Shown piece after piece: positions 24,887 to 32,995 of a stretch of DNA of 47,592 nucleotides; positions within the stretch are counted from its first letter, which is position 1; the number at the start of each line of letters is the position of its first letter. The stretch is taken from contig JAJDCP010000135.1 in the NCBI GenBank assembly GCA_029260765.1, positions 1 through 47,592 of the forward strand. Direction: 5' to 3'. Under the pieces are notes generated by a model. The model ran no database searches. It was not told where the DNA came from and saw only the letters and a program-made list of their open reading frames with translations. The DNA is from Planctomycetota bacterium (GTDB taxonomy: Bacteria; Planctomycetota; J058; JAJDCP01). Both the position numbers and the translations under genes were made by a program.

Positions 24887-25696
24887 ATGAAGGTTGGGAG
24901 CCTGTGGGCATTGCTGGTCTGTCTGCTCGGGCTGGGCTGCCGGGCACCCTACGCCCTGATCCGGGTCGAGTCTCTGCCCGCGGGTGCGGACATCTACCTC
25001 GACAGCCTGGCGACGGGGCTCAAGACGCCCGCCGAAGTGCAACTGGACCTCGAGCAAGCCGCCTATCTGATCGAGTGCCGTAAGCCTGGCTTCGCCGCGA
25101 TGCGGCAGGAAGTGCGGCGCGTGCACGAGGTGTACACTCCCACCACCGTGGAGCTGTGGACGGTCGGGCTGTATTCGCCGTGTTGCCTGGGACTTCCGTT
25201 GCTTTCTTTCCTGGTTCAGCAGCAGAATCCACTCGGCTACTACAACCCTATGCTCCTGCAGCTGAACCTGCCCCTCGATGGGCAAGGAGCCGTCTTGCGA
25301 GGAGCTCCGGAGCTGGCGCGCCTGGAGCTCGATGGAGAGGACGCGGGGATCTGGCGCGAGGACGGGCAACGCCTGAATTTGGAACCCGGCCGGCATCACT
25401 TGCGGATCATCGCCCAGGGCTCTGCCGTGCTCGATTATGCGCTCGAGGTCCAGCCCGGCAGCTATCAGAGCCTGGCGGTGCAGCCGCGCCCGGACGGCCA
25501 GGGCATGGTGCTCAGCGGGACCCTGGGCATCCAGGTGTGCATCGACGGGGGTGGTTGGCAGGCGCTGTCCCGCGAGCCGCAGCGCTTTGCCCTGAGCGCA
25601 GGCAGGCATGAGGTCGAGATCGCGCGCGCGGAAGGCCACGAGACCCGGCACTACGCACTCGAGGCGGGCAAGGACCTCAACGTGCATTTTCGCTAG
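24887..25696 (+). CDS. PEGA-domain lipoprotein
   Basis: 269 residues. A short signal peptide ends in LGLGC, giving lipidated C18. Residues about 23-70 form a PEGA-like domain: LIRVESLPAGADIYLDSLATG, TPAEVQLD, YLIECRKPGF. A hydrophobic segment follows (about 93-110), then Gly-rich beta repeats with further weak PEGA-like phrases such as GRHHLRII and GRHEVEIA. PEGA domains are surface or periplasmic binding modules common in bacteria with complex envelopes. It should be anchored to a membrane and exposed outside the cytoplasm. No ribosome site better than GCGGGGG is visible. It is transcribed alone, with the Hsp70-SBD-like gene convergent 4 bp away. Confidence 0.72.
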   Translation: MKVGSLWALLVCLLGLGCRAPYALIRVESLPAGADIYLDSLATGLKTPAEVQLDLEQAAYLIECRKPGFAAMRQEVRRVHEVYTPTTVELWTVGLYSPCCLGLPLLSFLVQQQNPLGYYNPMLLQLNLPLDGQGAVLRGAPELARLELDGEDAGIWREDGQRLNLEPGRHHLRIIAQGSAVLDYALEVQPGSYQSLAVQPRPDGQGMVLSGTLGIQVCIDGGGWQALSREPQRFALSAGRHEVEIARAEGHETRHYALEAGKDLNVHFR

Positions 25697-25700
25697 CCGC

Positions 25701-26048
25701 TCAGGCCTTGTAGAAGCTGGCCAGGCAGCCCTCGGTGTCGCAGTCGCCTTGGATGTTCAGCCGCCGCAGGTTCTCCCGGGCCTCGACCCGCACCATGCCC
25801 TCGGCCGACACCGCGAAAAACACCGGGATCCAGCAATTGGCCGGTAGACCGGGGGGAAGCTTCAGCACCGTCGCGGCCAGCAGCGAGCCATCGTCTTCGA
25901 TCATGTCGAAGTCGATCGCCTTCTGCCCGGGACGCTGTGTGGCCATCACGATGCGGGCTTGCGCCGGCAGCCGATCACCTTCCCTGACGACCTCCTGCTC
26001 GCGCTCACCGTGTCGGATCTTGAGCCCACAGGGCGCGGTCTCGGGCAT
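25701..26048 (-). CDS. Stand-alone domain resembling the Hsp70 (DnaK) substrate-binding beta-domain
   Basis: 115 residues. The order and spacing of short motifs follow the beta-sandwich substrate-binding domain of DnaK: GLKIRHG, then EGDRLPAQ (as in the 'i..ntpiPt' strand), GQKAIDF, a shortened acidic loop, LPPGLP, PVFFAVSAEGMVRVEA (as in 'v.FdidadGil.VsA'). There is no ATPase domain and no helical lid. A stand-alone domain of this type could bind exposed peptides or mediate assembly, but this is an inference from similarity I judged by eye. The gene starts 8 bp after the FHA/zinc-ribbon gene and its GAGGA ribosome site lies at the end of that gene, so the two are coupled. Two cysteines near the C-terminus (GDCDTEGC) are unusual. 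Confidence 0.55.
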   Translation of the reverse strand: MPETAPCGLKIRHGEREQEVVREGDRLPAQARIVMATQRPGQKAIDFDMIEDDGSLLAATVLKLPPGLPANCWIPVFFAVSAEGMVRVEARENLRRLNIQGDCDTEGCLASFYKA

Positions 26049-26056
26049 GGATTTCC

Positions 26057-26728
26057 TCAGGTCTGGTAGAGTCCGAATTGGAAGATCGATGAGCCGCAGA
26101 GGATGGTATCCCCCGCGATAAGCTCTTCGAGCTCGATAGGCTGGGGATGGGCGTTCATGTAGGTGCCCGACTCAGAGCGATCGACGATGATGAAGATCAG
26201 CTCGCCTTCCCGCATCAGGCAACGGATCTCGGCGTGCACTGGCTCCATGTGTTTGTCGTCTGCGAAGCTCACCTCACAGCTGGGATCTCGGCCGATCTTG
26301 CAGGAGCTGAACGGACCATCAGTGGGAGGATACAGGTCGAAATCTGCGCCCTCGAAGACTCCGCGCTTGCACACCAGGTAGGCGAGCGGCGCGACCTCAA
26401 CTTCTTCAGGGAGCTCGTCGTAGCCTTCCAGCGGCGGCACACCCCGGTCGCCGAGGGGAACAACGGGGGGGGCGCCCAGCTCCTGGGTCTGTTTCTTCTT
26501 CCGGACAAGCGGCCCATGGGGCAGCGACACAGTGGGAGTTGGCCCCAGCGGTTGCGCGGCGACCAGCGGTGCTTCCATGACGACTGTCTTCTGGGGCATT
26601 CTTGAGCGCGGCTTGGGACCCGAAGAGGCGCCGGCCTCTTTCGCACAGGTCGGGCAAGCCACGAGCTGTGCCAGATAGGTATGCCCCGCAGGGCAGGTCT
26701 TCTGATTGAGCCACGAACCGGGCTGCAT
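26057..26728 (-). CDS. FHA-domain protein with N-terminal zinc-ribbon-like motif
   Basis: 223 residues, cytosolic. An N-terminal zinc-ribbon-like pattern (CPAGH...CPTC, about residues 11-28) is followed by a Pro-rich disordered linker and a C-terminal FHA domain (about 115-223) with CKIGRDPSC, VHAEIRC, and SESGTYMN. FHA domains read phosphothreonine, and CPxGH-type ribbons occur at the start of many FHA proteins next to bacterial Ser/Thr kinases. The likely partners are the kinases elsewhere in the window. The ATG at 26728 is preceded by GGAAGGA; an upstream in-frame ATG lacks such a site. A -10-like TATACT lies at 26765-26770. It is the first gene of a two-gene unit with the Hsp70-SBD-like protein. 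Confidence 0.85.
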   Translation of the reverse strand: MQPGSWLNQKTCPAGHTYLAQLVACPTCAKEAGASSGPKPRSRMPQKTVVMEAPLVAAQPLGPTPTVSLPHGPLVRKKKQTQELGAPPVVPLGDRGVPPLEGYDELPEEVEVAPLAYLVCKRGVFEGADFDLYPPTDGPFSSCKIGRDPSCEVSFADDKHMEPVHAEIRCLMREGELIFIIVDRSESGTYMNAHPQPIELEELIAGDTILCGSSIFQFGLYQT

Positions 26729-27005
26729 CCGTCTCGTTTCCTTCCTACTCGGTTCCGTCAGGCCAGTATAAGTCCATCCGTGCATCCGATGCCAGCCCAC
26801 ATCCCGAGACCCTTTGTGGCCTAACCGGATCCGTCACCAGGATCGTAGCGAGGACCCGCATGGCCGAGAGAATTTGGGCTTGAGCAGCGCAGACGCTACG
26901 CGTGTATCTTCGAGCAGCGAAAGGTCGAATTCGCCGGTCAGGCGGGGCCGCAGCAGAGACTGGTGACGGATTCGGGTAGGGAGATGGGACGACAGCAGGT
27001 AGGAT

Positions 27006-28865
27006 TCAGGCGTTGCGTGCGCGCTTACGAGCCTTCTCATCCAGCAGCTTCTTGCGCAAGCGGATCGACACCGGGCCGACCTCTACAAGCTCATCCTCGG
27101 CAATCCACTCCAGCGCCTCTTCGACCGTGAAGCGGATCGGCGGAGCCAGCAACGCCTTCTTGTCGGTGCCTGAGGCGCGGAAGTTGGTCAACTGCTTGGT
27201 CTTGGTGACATTGACAACGATGTCGCCGTCTTTGCAGTGCTCGCCGATCACCTGGCCGATATAGACGGGGTCGCCCGGTTCGACAAACAGCTTGCCTCGG
27301 TCCTGAATGCTGTTGATCGAGTACGCATTGGCCTTGCCCCCGGCCATCGTGATAATGCTGCCGTTCATGCGATGGGGAATCGTGCCCTTGTGGGCTGCGA
27401 ACTCGCTGAACTGGTGGTGCATGACCGCCTCGCCGCGGGTGGCATTCAACACCTTGGTGCGCGCGCCGATCAAACCACGCGCCGGCACCTTCAACACGAT
27501 GCGGCTGATGGCCCCGTTCTGCTCGACGCTGACCACCTCACCGCGGCGGTTGCCCAGAATCTCGATCACCGATCCCATCGACTCACTCGGCACATCGACC
27601 ACACATTCTTCGATCGGCTCGTGCACCTCCTCACCGACCATCTGGGTGATGACCTCCGGCTTGGAGATCTGGAACTCGAAGCCTTCGCGGCGCATGGTCT
27701 CGATCAGAATGCCCAGGTGCAGCAGCCCCCGGCCACTGACCTTGAAGGAGGTGGCGTCGTCGGTGTTCTCGACCCGCAGGGCGACGTTGGAGCGCAGCTC
27801 TTTGAACAACCGCTCTTTCAACTGCCGGTTGCTGATGAACTGCCCTTCGCGGCCGCGGAACGGAGAGTCTGTCGCGATGAACAGCATCGCCAGCGTCGGC
27901 GGGTCGACCTTGGTCGGCGTCAGCGGCTCCGGCGTATCGACGTCTGCCACCGAGTCGCCGATGTCGACATCATCCAACCCCACCAGCGCACAGATGTCGC
28001 CGGTATCGACGAGCTCGCACTCACTGCGCCCGAGGTTGTCGAAGACGTAGGTCCTCTTAACGGTGCGTTGCAGTTGCTGACCGTCCGCCTTCACCAACAG
28101 CACCCGCTGCGTGGCGCGCAGGGTGCCATTGCTGACCCTCCCGACCGCGATGCGGCCGACGAAGTTGTCGTAGATGATGTGCGACACCAACATCTGCAGG
28201 GTGCGGCCCGGTTCGAAACGGGGTGCGGGGATCGCGCTGAGCATGCTCTCGAGCAGGGGCTCGACATCGGTGCCCACGGTATCGGGCTCGAGGCTGGCCC
28301 AACCTTCCTTCGCCGAGGCGTAGACGACGGGAAACTCGAGGTCATGGTCCTCAGCCCCGAGGTCGATGAACAGGCTGTAGCACTGTTCGAGCACCTCGGC
28401 GGGCCGCGCCTGCGGACGGTCGATCTTGTTCAACACCAGGATCGGTTTGAGCCCGTGACCGATCGCTTTGCGCAGCACGAACTTGGTCTGCGGCATGGGG
28501 CCTTCAAAGGCGTCGACCAGCAGCAGCACGCCGTCGGCCATCTGCAGCACCCGCTCGACCTCGCCCCCGAAGTCAGCGTGGCCCGGGGTGTCGATCAGGT
28601 TGATCTTGACCCCCTTGTAGTTCACGGCGATGTTCTTGGCCAGAATCGTGATGCCGCGCTCGCGCTCGAGGTCGTTCGAGTCGAGGACCCGCTCTTCGAC
28701 CTTCTCGTTGTCGCGGAAGACCCGGCAATGCTGCAGGATCTTGTCGACCAACGTGGTCTTCCCATGGTCGACGTGCGCGATGATGGCGATGTTGCGGAGG
28801 TTCGTCTGCTCAGTCATGTTTGCTGCCGTGGTAGTGGCCTGCGGCTCGAGGACCTGGGTGGACAT
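27006..28865 (-). CDS. typA: Translational GTPase TypA/BipA
   Basis: 619 residues. Ribosome-associated GTPase of the EF-G superfamily involved in 50S assembly and stress adaptation. Motifs: AHVDHGKTT (G1), RGIT (G2), DTPGHADF (G3), NKID (G4), then the beta-barrel domain II, GRGLLHLG, and the TypA-specific C-terminal domain ending with a Lys/Arg-rich tail (RKKLLDEKARKRARNA). I choose ATG 28865, ten bases after AGGAG; this adds a 16-residue extension to the shorter ATG start at 28817, which has the usual N-terminus (TEQTNLRNIAII) but no clear ribosome site. The reading frame continues further upstream through the tRNA region, but this is an artefact. It is monocistronic and divergent from the tRNA-Pro gene. 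Confidence 0.93.
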   Translation of the reverse strand: MSTQVLEPQATTTAANMTEQTNLRNIAIIAHVDHGKTTLVDKILQHCRVFRDNEKVEERVLDSNDLERERGITILAKNIAVNYKGVKINLIDTPGHADFGGEVERVLQMADGVLLLVDAFEGPMPQTKFVLRKAIGHGLKPILVLNKIDRPQARPAEVLEQCYSLFIDLGAEDHDLEFPVVYASAKEGWASLEPDTVGTDVEPLLESMLSAIPAPRFEPGRTLQMLVSHIIYDNFVGRIAVGRVSNGTLRATQRVLLVKADGQQLQRTVKRTYVFDNLGRSECELVDTGDICALVGLDDVDIGDSVADVDTPEPLTPTKVDPPTLAMLFIATDSPFRGREGQFISNRQLKERLFKELRSNVALRVENTDDATSFKVSGRGLLHLGILIETMRREGFEFQISKPEVITQMVGEEVHEPIEECVVDVPSESMGSVIEILGNRRGEVVSVEQNGAISRIVLKVPARGLIGARTKVLNATRGEAVMHHQFSEFAAHKGTIPHRMNGSIITMAGGKANAYSINSIQDRGKLFVEPGDPVYIGQVIGEHCKDGDIVVNVTKTKQLTNFRASGTDKKALLAPPIRFTVEEALEWIAEDELVEVGPVSIRLRKKLLDEKARKRARNA

Positions 28866-29184
28866 GGGAGCGGGGCTCCTGGGCAAGAGGCTGCCTGCGA
28901 GCCGCCGTCGCCGCTCGGTCTGGGGGTCACTGCTTCCCCACAGATGGGGCACCAGTGCAGACTGCGCCGGGGAAACCGGCGCAGTCATGACGTTGGGAAG
29001 CTCCACCTCCCGACGTCCAGAGCCTTCGGCAAACCGCCGCCGGCCGGCAGACAGTGAACCCCGAACAGGGTGGCGTGTCAAGGTTTGCGGAGCGAGCTTT
29101 TGTGGATGGGGGACTGCTCCGGGCCCCGCAGACGGCGGGGAGGGAAACCCTGAGGGCGCGGTTGCAGAGTTTTGCAAGCGAATG
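28866..29184. other. Leader/promoter region between typA and tRNA-Pro
   Basis: About 320 bp without a gene. It must hold the typA promoter and leader on the minus strand, but I could not identify a convincing -10/-35 pair. The open frame that crosses it carries no gene-like features. Confidence 0.4.
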
Positions 29185-29213
29185 TTGTCAACGCCCCGGA
29201 GCGCGGCTAAAAT
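29185..29213 (+). promoter_or_regulatory. Promoter of tRNA-Pro
   Basis: TTGTCA (29185-29190) and TAAAAT (29208-29213) with a 17-bp spacer. The start of transcription would be about 29220, six bases before the mature tRNA. Confidence 0.65.
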
Positions 29214-29225
29214 CCGGGCCGCTTG

Positions 29226-29300
29226 CGGAGTGTAGCTCAGCCTGGTTAGAGCACTTGCTTTGGGAGCAAGAAGTCGGTGGTTCGAATCCACTCACTCCGA
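29226..29300 (+). tRNA. tRNA-Pro (anticodon TGG)
   Basis: 75 nt cloverleaf. Acceptor stem CGGAGTG/CACTCCG is fully paired; the D-arm is GCTCAGCCTGGTTAGAGC; the anticodon stem CTTGC/GCAAG encloses TTTGGGA, giving anticodon TGG; the T-arm carries TTCGAAT with one G-U pair. The discriminator base is A. The 3' CCA is not encoded (TGA follows) and must be added. Confidence 0.95.
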
Positions 29301-29311
29301 TGAAAACGAGA

Positions 29312-29343
29312 GGCCCGCCGGAAGGCGGGCCTTTTCCTTTTTC
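29312..29343 (+). terminator. Intrinsic terminator after tRNA-Pro
   Basis: A perfect 8-bp stem GGCCCGCC/GGCGGGCC (29312-29319, 29324-29331) with GGAA loop, followed directly by TTTTCCTTTTTC. It begins 11 nt after the tRNA. Confidence 0.9.
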
Positions 29344-29455
29344 TTGCTTTTCGAACCGGGATCTCCATGGAAACCCCGCGTCCCCGAAAATGCGCGAATG
29401 CCCGGACCATGCGCGAACCCGAGCTTCGAATCCAACCACTTGTTTTGTCATCGGG

Positions 29456-29461
29456 TAGAAT
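29456..29461 (+). promoter_or_regulatory. Possible -10 box of the DUF433 antitoxin (leaderless message)
   Basis: TAGAAT ends five bases before the ATG at 29467, so transcription would begin at or next to the A of the start codon. No matching -35 box and no ribosome site are visible. Confidence 0.3.
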
Positions 29462-29466
29462 CAGTA

Positions 29467-29733
29467 ATGAGACTTGACCTGAGGCATAGCAATGAGGACC
29501 TGCTGAGCCGAATCACGAACGTTCCAGGGGTCTTGACAGGCAAGCCGACCATACGAGGCATGCGCATCAGTGTTGAGCAGATTCTCCGGGCTTTGGCGGC
29601 AGGTGTTCCAGAAGAAGATATCCTCCAGGACCATCCAGAACTGGAAGCTGCTGACATTCGAGCAGTTCTCGCATACGCCGTAGACCGCGTCGCAGAGGAG
29701 AGGGTCTCTCCGATCGCTGGTAGCAGGACTTGA
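29467..29733 (+). CDS. DUF433-family antitoxin
   Basis: 88 residues. Typical DUF433: PGVLTGKPTIRGMRI, a helix-turn-helix-like VEQILRALAAGVPEEDIL, then HPELEAADIRAVLAYA and an acidic C-terminal tail. DUF433 proteins are usually encoded just before DUF5615 PIN-like toxins and act as their antitoxin and probable autoregulator. Here the stop codon overlaps the TTG start of the DUF5615 gene, the usual arrangement. The ATG at 29467 has no clear ribosome site; a -10-like box immediately upstream suggests a leaderless message. The local sequence is somewhat less GC-rich than in the housekeeping genes. Confidence 0.88.
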   Translation: MRLDLRHSNEDLLSRITNVPGVLTGKPTIRGMRISVEQILRALAAGVPEEDILQDHPELEAADIRAVLAYAVDRVAEERVSPIAGSRT

Positions 29734-30419
29734 GAATCCTTGTGGATCTCGGAGTTGGCAAGGCAATCGAGGACTGGCTGGAATCGCAGGGTCATGATGT
29801 TCTGTGCGTCAGTGATCTGGACCCGACGATGCCCGACACTGACATTCTTGACAGAGCCAACGTCGAGCAACGGCTCGTCGTTACCATGGACAAGGACTTT
29901 GGGGAGTTGGTCTACCGTTGCCGGCAGGGCCATGCAGGTGTATTGCGGCTGCGCCTCGATGAAGCTCGAATTGCCGAAAAGCTTGCCATCGTTGAAGCGG
30001 TCTCTGGGGTTTACTGTGGTGTCCCACCCCCGAGTGTCGTCCCAGAACAAGCAACGCGCCTTACTGCGCTCTTGCGCCAGGGCGGGTTGCTGGGACCGAG
30101 TCTGTCAGCAGGCGACACACGGTGTTCACGTGACGATCGCACACCTCGACTTCGGAAGGCCATACTCCAAAGGCAAGACGGAAGATTGCTGTTGCTCGGC
30201 GGGCTCTTCGCGGAGAGGCAGGGATCGTATCAGCTGCGACCAGCGGGAGGCTTGGCGCGTCGAATCGCGGGAACCGCCTTCGTCATCAGGCCGACGAGGA
30301 CGTTGTTGTACAGGGCAGTCTTGGCATACAGGGGGGATTGTCGCTTGAGCAGATATTTAAACATGAATCCTCTGCTCATCGAGCTGAAGTCTATCTCGTC
30401 GATCTTCTTGTTCATGTAG
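29730..30419 (+). CDS. DUF5615 (PIN-like) toxin, probably frameshifted near the C-terminus
   Basis: Residues 1-90 are a good DUF5615 domain: MRILVDLGVGKAIEDWL, GHDVLCVSDLDP, MPDTDILDRA, RLVVTMDKDFGELV, GVLRLRLDEA, EKLAIVEAV. The Asp residues expected for metal binding in the PIN fold (in LVD, DTDIL and DKDFG) are present. After residue 90 the frame runs on for about 140 residues with no family resemblance and into the 3' end of a gene on the opposite strand. The expected last strand (pattern GxFTVV..xRVRI) is visible in the +1 frame at about 30007-30042 (GFTVVSHPRVSS), which suggests a small deletion or frameshift near 30000. The start is TTG in a TTGA overlap with DUF433. The product may be inactive or altered; activity cannot be judged from sequence. 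Confidence 0.65.
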   Translation: MRILVDLGVGKAIEDWLESQGHDVLCVSDLDPTMPDTDILDRANVEQRLVVTMDKDFGELVYRCRQGHAGVLRLRLDEARIAEKLAIVEAVSGVYCGVPPPSVVPEQATRLTALLRQGGLLGPSLSAGDTRCSRDDRTPRLRKAILQRQDGRLLLLGGLFAERQGSYQLRPAGGLARRIAGTAFVIRPTRTLLYRAVLAYRGDCRLSRYLNMNPLLIELKSISSIFLFM

Positions 30420-30898
30420 TGAGCGGTGGGTCCGATCGCACCATTCAGCGACGTATCGAGGGCCGACAGGGCGCCTTTCACGCCGAGCAACAGATACCAG
30501 CCTTGATGGCTTCCCGTAGAAAACTTGCTTGGGCCGAATTTCGCCCCCAAGATTCCGGTCAGATAAGCCGACCAATGAGCGTCGGTAGAGGCATTGACTA
30601 GCGTAGCGGCAATGGCGCGGCTCACGACACCGATGATGGGGGCTGAGACGCCAAAGCCATAGCCTGCAAACACGCCAGAAACAGCCATCTTGATCAATGA
30701 GGCCCATCCCATTGTGATCGCGGTGACGCCGACCTGGATCGACAGCGCGTCCTCTACACCATTGATGACCATAGCCAGTTTCAATGTGCGCTGGGACTTC
30801 TTTACCAGTGGACGCAGTTTGCCAAGCTGTCTGTTGTAGCGTTCAATCTGCGACAAGACGGCCTTCAGGGCCACGCGTTTTTGTCTCTCGAAGTCCAC
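30230..30898 (-). CDS. Unknown hydrophobic, glycine-rich protein
   Basis: 222 residues, not recognised. The N-terminal 50 residues are basic and helical (ERQKRVALKAVL, RPLVKKSQRTLKL). The middle (about 55-165) alternates hydrophobic, Gly- and Ala-rich segments (GVFAGYGFGVSAPIIGVVSRAI) that could be short membrane-inserting helices; the C-terminus is basic. There is no signal peptide. The start appears to be GTG 30898 with a weak AGGT nearby, so it is uncertain. Its 3' end overlaps the extended DUF5615 frame on the other strand. A pore-forming or membrane-associated role is possible but unsupported by motifs. Confidence 0.5.
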   Translation of the reverse strand: MDFERQKRVALKAVLSQIERYNRQLGKLRPLVKKSQRTLKLAMVINGVEDALSIQVGVTAITMGWASLIKMAVSGVFAGYGFGVSAPIIGVVSRAIAATLVNASTDAHWSAYLTGILGAKFGPSKFSTGSHQGWYLLLGVKGALSALDTSLNGAIGPTAHYMNKKIDEIDFSSMSRGFMFKYLLKRQSPLYAKTALYNNVLVGLMTKAVPAIRRAKPPAGRS

Positions 30899-31105
30899 TA
30901 CCTGCTCAACAAAAGTTGGAGTCTGCCCAGATTGTAACCACTAGGTCCAAGAGCCTGGATTGGAAATCTCAATTCGACCGGTCGGGCAACAACGGCAGCG
31001 GACCATAGCGCAACCGCGCGTGCACCGGTCTCATAGTCTCCACCTGCGGCGACAATGTGTGGGGGCTCTCGTTGCGTCTCTCGTCGATCCCGACGCGCCG
31101 GGCTC

Positions 31106-32677
31106 TCAGCGCGCCAGCTCACCCACCACGGCGGGCCCGTCCTGGGCCGCTGCCTCGACGAGCTCGTCCCACCAGGCTCGGGGGCGCGGATCTTCCGCCG
31201 TCCGCGGCAGGGAGGCGCACGCCGCGGCCTGTTCTTCGGCCCAGATCGCCAGCTGGTTGAGGCAGCCGTCGCGGAAGGCAGGCGGGGTCGACTCGATGGG
31301 GAAGCTGAAACAGAAGCCACGCCGCAGGCCAAGGGTGAGGGCCAACCTCTGAAAGCGCGGCCCCTGGAGCGGGATCGTCTGCTCCTCGGCCGGCAGCGGG
31401 CTCGGGCCGGGTGGCTGAGGATCCGTGGGCATGAGCGCCGCCCGCACCCGCGGCAGGACGTGGTGCTCGAGGCCGTCGAGAGCGTGGTAGATCCGCTCGA
31501 GATTCTTCCGCGCTGCCGATGCCGCGAAATCCGTATCACCCGGGGTGCTCCACCACATGGCGTAGCGGCCCGGCTCGAGCTCCGGGTCGACCGCCATACT
31601 GCCGAGTTGGAGGGTGGACAAGACCTCGGAGACCTCCAGAGGCTCGACCTCGGGCAGCTCCCCCCGCGCGTAGAAGACCGGGTCTGGCCACTCGAGGCTG
31701 GCGTAGAGACGGCGGATCGTGGCCCAGCGTGTGGCCGCCTCCGCGGTGCCGTCAGGGAACCAGAACACGCCATACCGGCTCGGGCCGTCTTCGACCAGGA
31801 ACGGGACCAGCAGCACCCCCTGGGGGAAGAACAACTCCCAGTCGCCCGCCACCAGTTGAAGCCCTGCCTCCTGGAGGGCCTTCGCGAACACGATGTTGTT
31901 CAAGAGCTCGCGGTTGGGATGCTGCGGAGGCGCCAGGTGGCAGGCCTCGATCTTGAGCGCTCGCCAGCCCTCGGGCGCGTTGCTGGTCAGGGTGAGGAGA
32001 CCCGCGGTCTCGCGCTCGCCGAGCGGGTCTCCTCGATGCAGAGCCCACTGGCTCAGCTCGGCCTGGGCCGCGCCCAGCGCAGCCTCGACACCTGCCGCCT
32101 CGCAAGCCGCAGCCAGGGCTTGACCTGCCCTGTGCTCGACCACCCTCGAGAGCTCCACCTCGTTGCCGGCGCCCTGCCGAGGGACCATCGACCAAGCAGC
32201 GCTGTAGGCCGCGGAGGCCACCGCGCGCAGAAGTTCGTTGCCCGTGCCGCTGGCGTCTCGAGCGCAGCTCTCCGCCGCCCCCAGCACGCGCTGGAAGACC
32301 ATGTTCCTCTCGAAGGAAGACTCCAGACCCATGAGCTTGGCTTCGGTTTCTTCAACCGCCCGCAGGGGGCGCTTCTCGGCGTGGAACAGATATAAGTGGC
32401 TGACAACCGCGCAGCGCGCGGCCGCGACCGCAGCCCGCTGCAGGGCCACGACCCCCCAGCGGGAGAGCTTGGAGATCCAGGCCGGGGGCTCCAGCTCAGG
32501 GATCTCGGTCGCGGTGGCAAGAGCCGCTGCCGGGTGACCACAGTGTACCGCCAGCTCCAGCTGCGCGCGCTCCAGATCTCCGGCCTCGACCTGGGCAAGC
32601 AGCCAGGCTGCCTCGTCCTTGATCGAGCCCGATTCCCGCCAGCGCTGCTCCAACATGCGCACGTCCTCAGCCGTCAT
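31106..32677 (-). CDS. Large protein of unknown function
   Basis: 523 residues, not recognised. The N-terminal 60 residues contain AAWLLAQVEAGDLERAQLEL and AVHCGHPAA, a pattern I associate with proteins next to kinase and TPR genes in Myxococcota and Planctomycetota. A helical middle (about 90-260) is followed by an alpha/beta part (about 270-420, with GDWELFFPQGVLLVPFLVED) and a final domain with FCFSFPIEST. It has no signal peptide or membrane helix and is probably cytosolic. The start at ATG 32677 follows AGAGGAG by five bases, which is a strong site; an in-frame start upstream at 32761 is not supported. It stands alone on the minus strand downstream of a decayed toxin gene. Confidence 0.65.
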   Translation of the reverse strand: MTAEDVRMLEQRWRESGSIKDEAAWLLAQVEAGDLERAQLELAVHCGHPAAALATATEIPELEPPAWISKLSRWGVVALQRAAVAAARCAVVSHLYLFHAEKRPLRAVEETEAKLMGLESSFERNMVFQRVLGAAESCARDASGTGNELLRAVASAAYSAAWSMVPRQGAGNEVELSRVVEHRAGQALAAACEAAGVEAALGAAQAELSQWALHRGDPLGERETAGLLTLTSNAPEGWRALKIEACHLAPPQHPNRELLNNIVFAKALQEAGLQLVAGDWELFFPQGVLLVPFLVEDGPSRYGVFWFPDGTAEAATRWATIRRLYASLEWPDPVFYARGELPEVEPLEVSEVLSTLQLGSMAVDPELEPGRYAMWWSTPGDTDFAASAARKNLERIYHALDGLEHHVLPRVRAALMPTDPQPPGPSPLPAEEQTIPLQGPRFQRLALTLGLRRGFCFSFPIESTPPAFRDGCLNQLAIWAEEQAAACASLPRTAEDPRPRAWWDELVEAAAQDGPAVVGELAR

Positions 32678-32822
32678 GCCAACTCCTCTCATGGCCTGCA
32701 GGCTCACTCGCGCCGGCAGGTTGTAGCGATCTGTTCTGCCGGCCCACCCTGCTGCCTCCAACCAGGTTCCGAGGTTCCTGCCCCCGAGCGGGCCTTCTGC
32801 GCGCCGTTGCTTCGAGAGCAGG

Positions 32823-32970
32823 TCAAGGAGACCACGGCTTGAAGAGGTCTACTCCACAGTGTTGAAAGTCTGAGACGTTGCGGGTCGCGATACCCGCGAA
32901 GCGGCAATGGCGGCGATGCCTCAGATTGGCTGATGCCCATGCCAGCTTTTGGTCGCGCTGAAGCGTGGAC
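32823..32970 (-). pseudogene. Remnant of a PIN-domain toxin (VapC/FitB-like)
   Basis: The last 23 residues read IATRNVSDFQHCGVDLFKPW plus a short tail and a stop. This is the standard end of FitB/VapC-type PIN toxins, including the conserved TRN and D-F residues. Just upstream, in a different frame, is GIAAIAASR, the preceding helix of the same domain, and a TGA interrupts that frame immediately before it (HQPI-stop-GIAAIAASR). The domain is therefore broken by at least one stop and one frameshift, and the rest of the gene could not be traced. No matching antitoxin is seen nearby. It should be non-functional. Confidence 0.6.
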
Positions 32971-32995
32971 GGTGACCATGGTACCGCACGACCGC

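Noticed and set aside
24797..25687. Long upstream extension of the small membrane protein
   Set aside because: It runs antisense through the PEGA lipoprotein gene, while the ATG at 24796 has a good ribosome site.
26834..27040. Minus-strand frame of 68 residues after typA
   Set aside because: It overlaps the typA 3' end, has no ribosome site and no recognisable product; a gene remnant cannot be excluded.
28866..29291. N-terminal extension of typA reading MDSNHRLLAPKASAL...
   Set aside because: It is a translation of the antisense strand of tRNA-Pro and its leader, a common artefact, with no ribosome site; TypA begins at 28865 or 28817.
29467..29733. CRISPR or phage context for the toxin-antitoxin pair
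   Set aside because: No regularly spaced repeats, cas genes, integrase or phage structural genes are visible nearby.
31780..32195. Overlapping frames inside the 523-residue gene
   Set aside because: They are shadows of a gene that has a strong ribosome site and continuous codon pattern.
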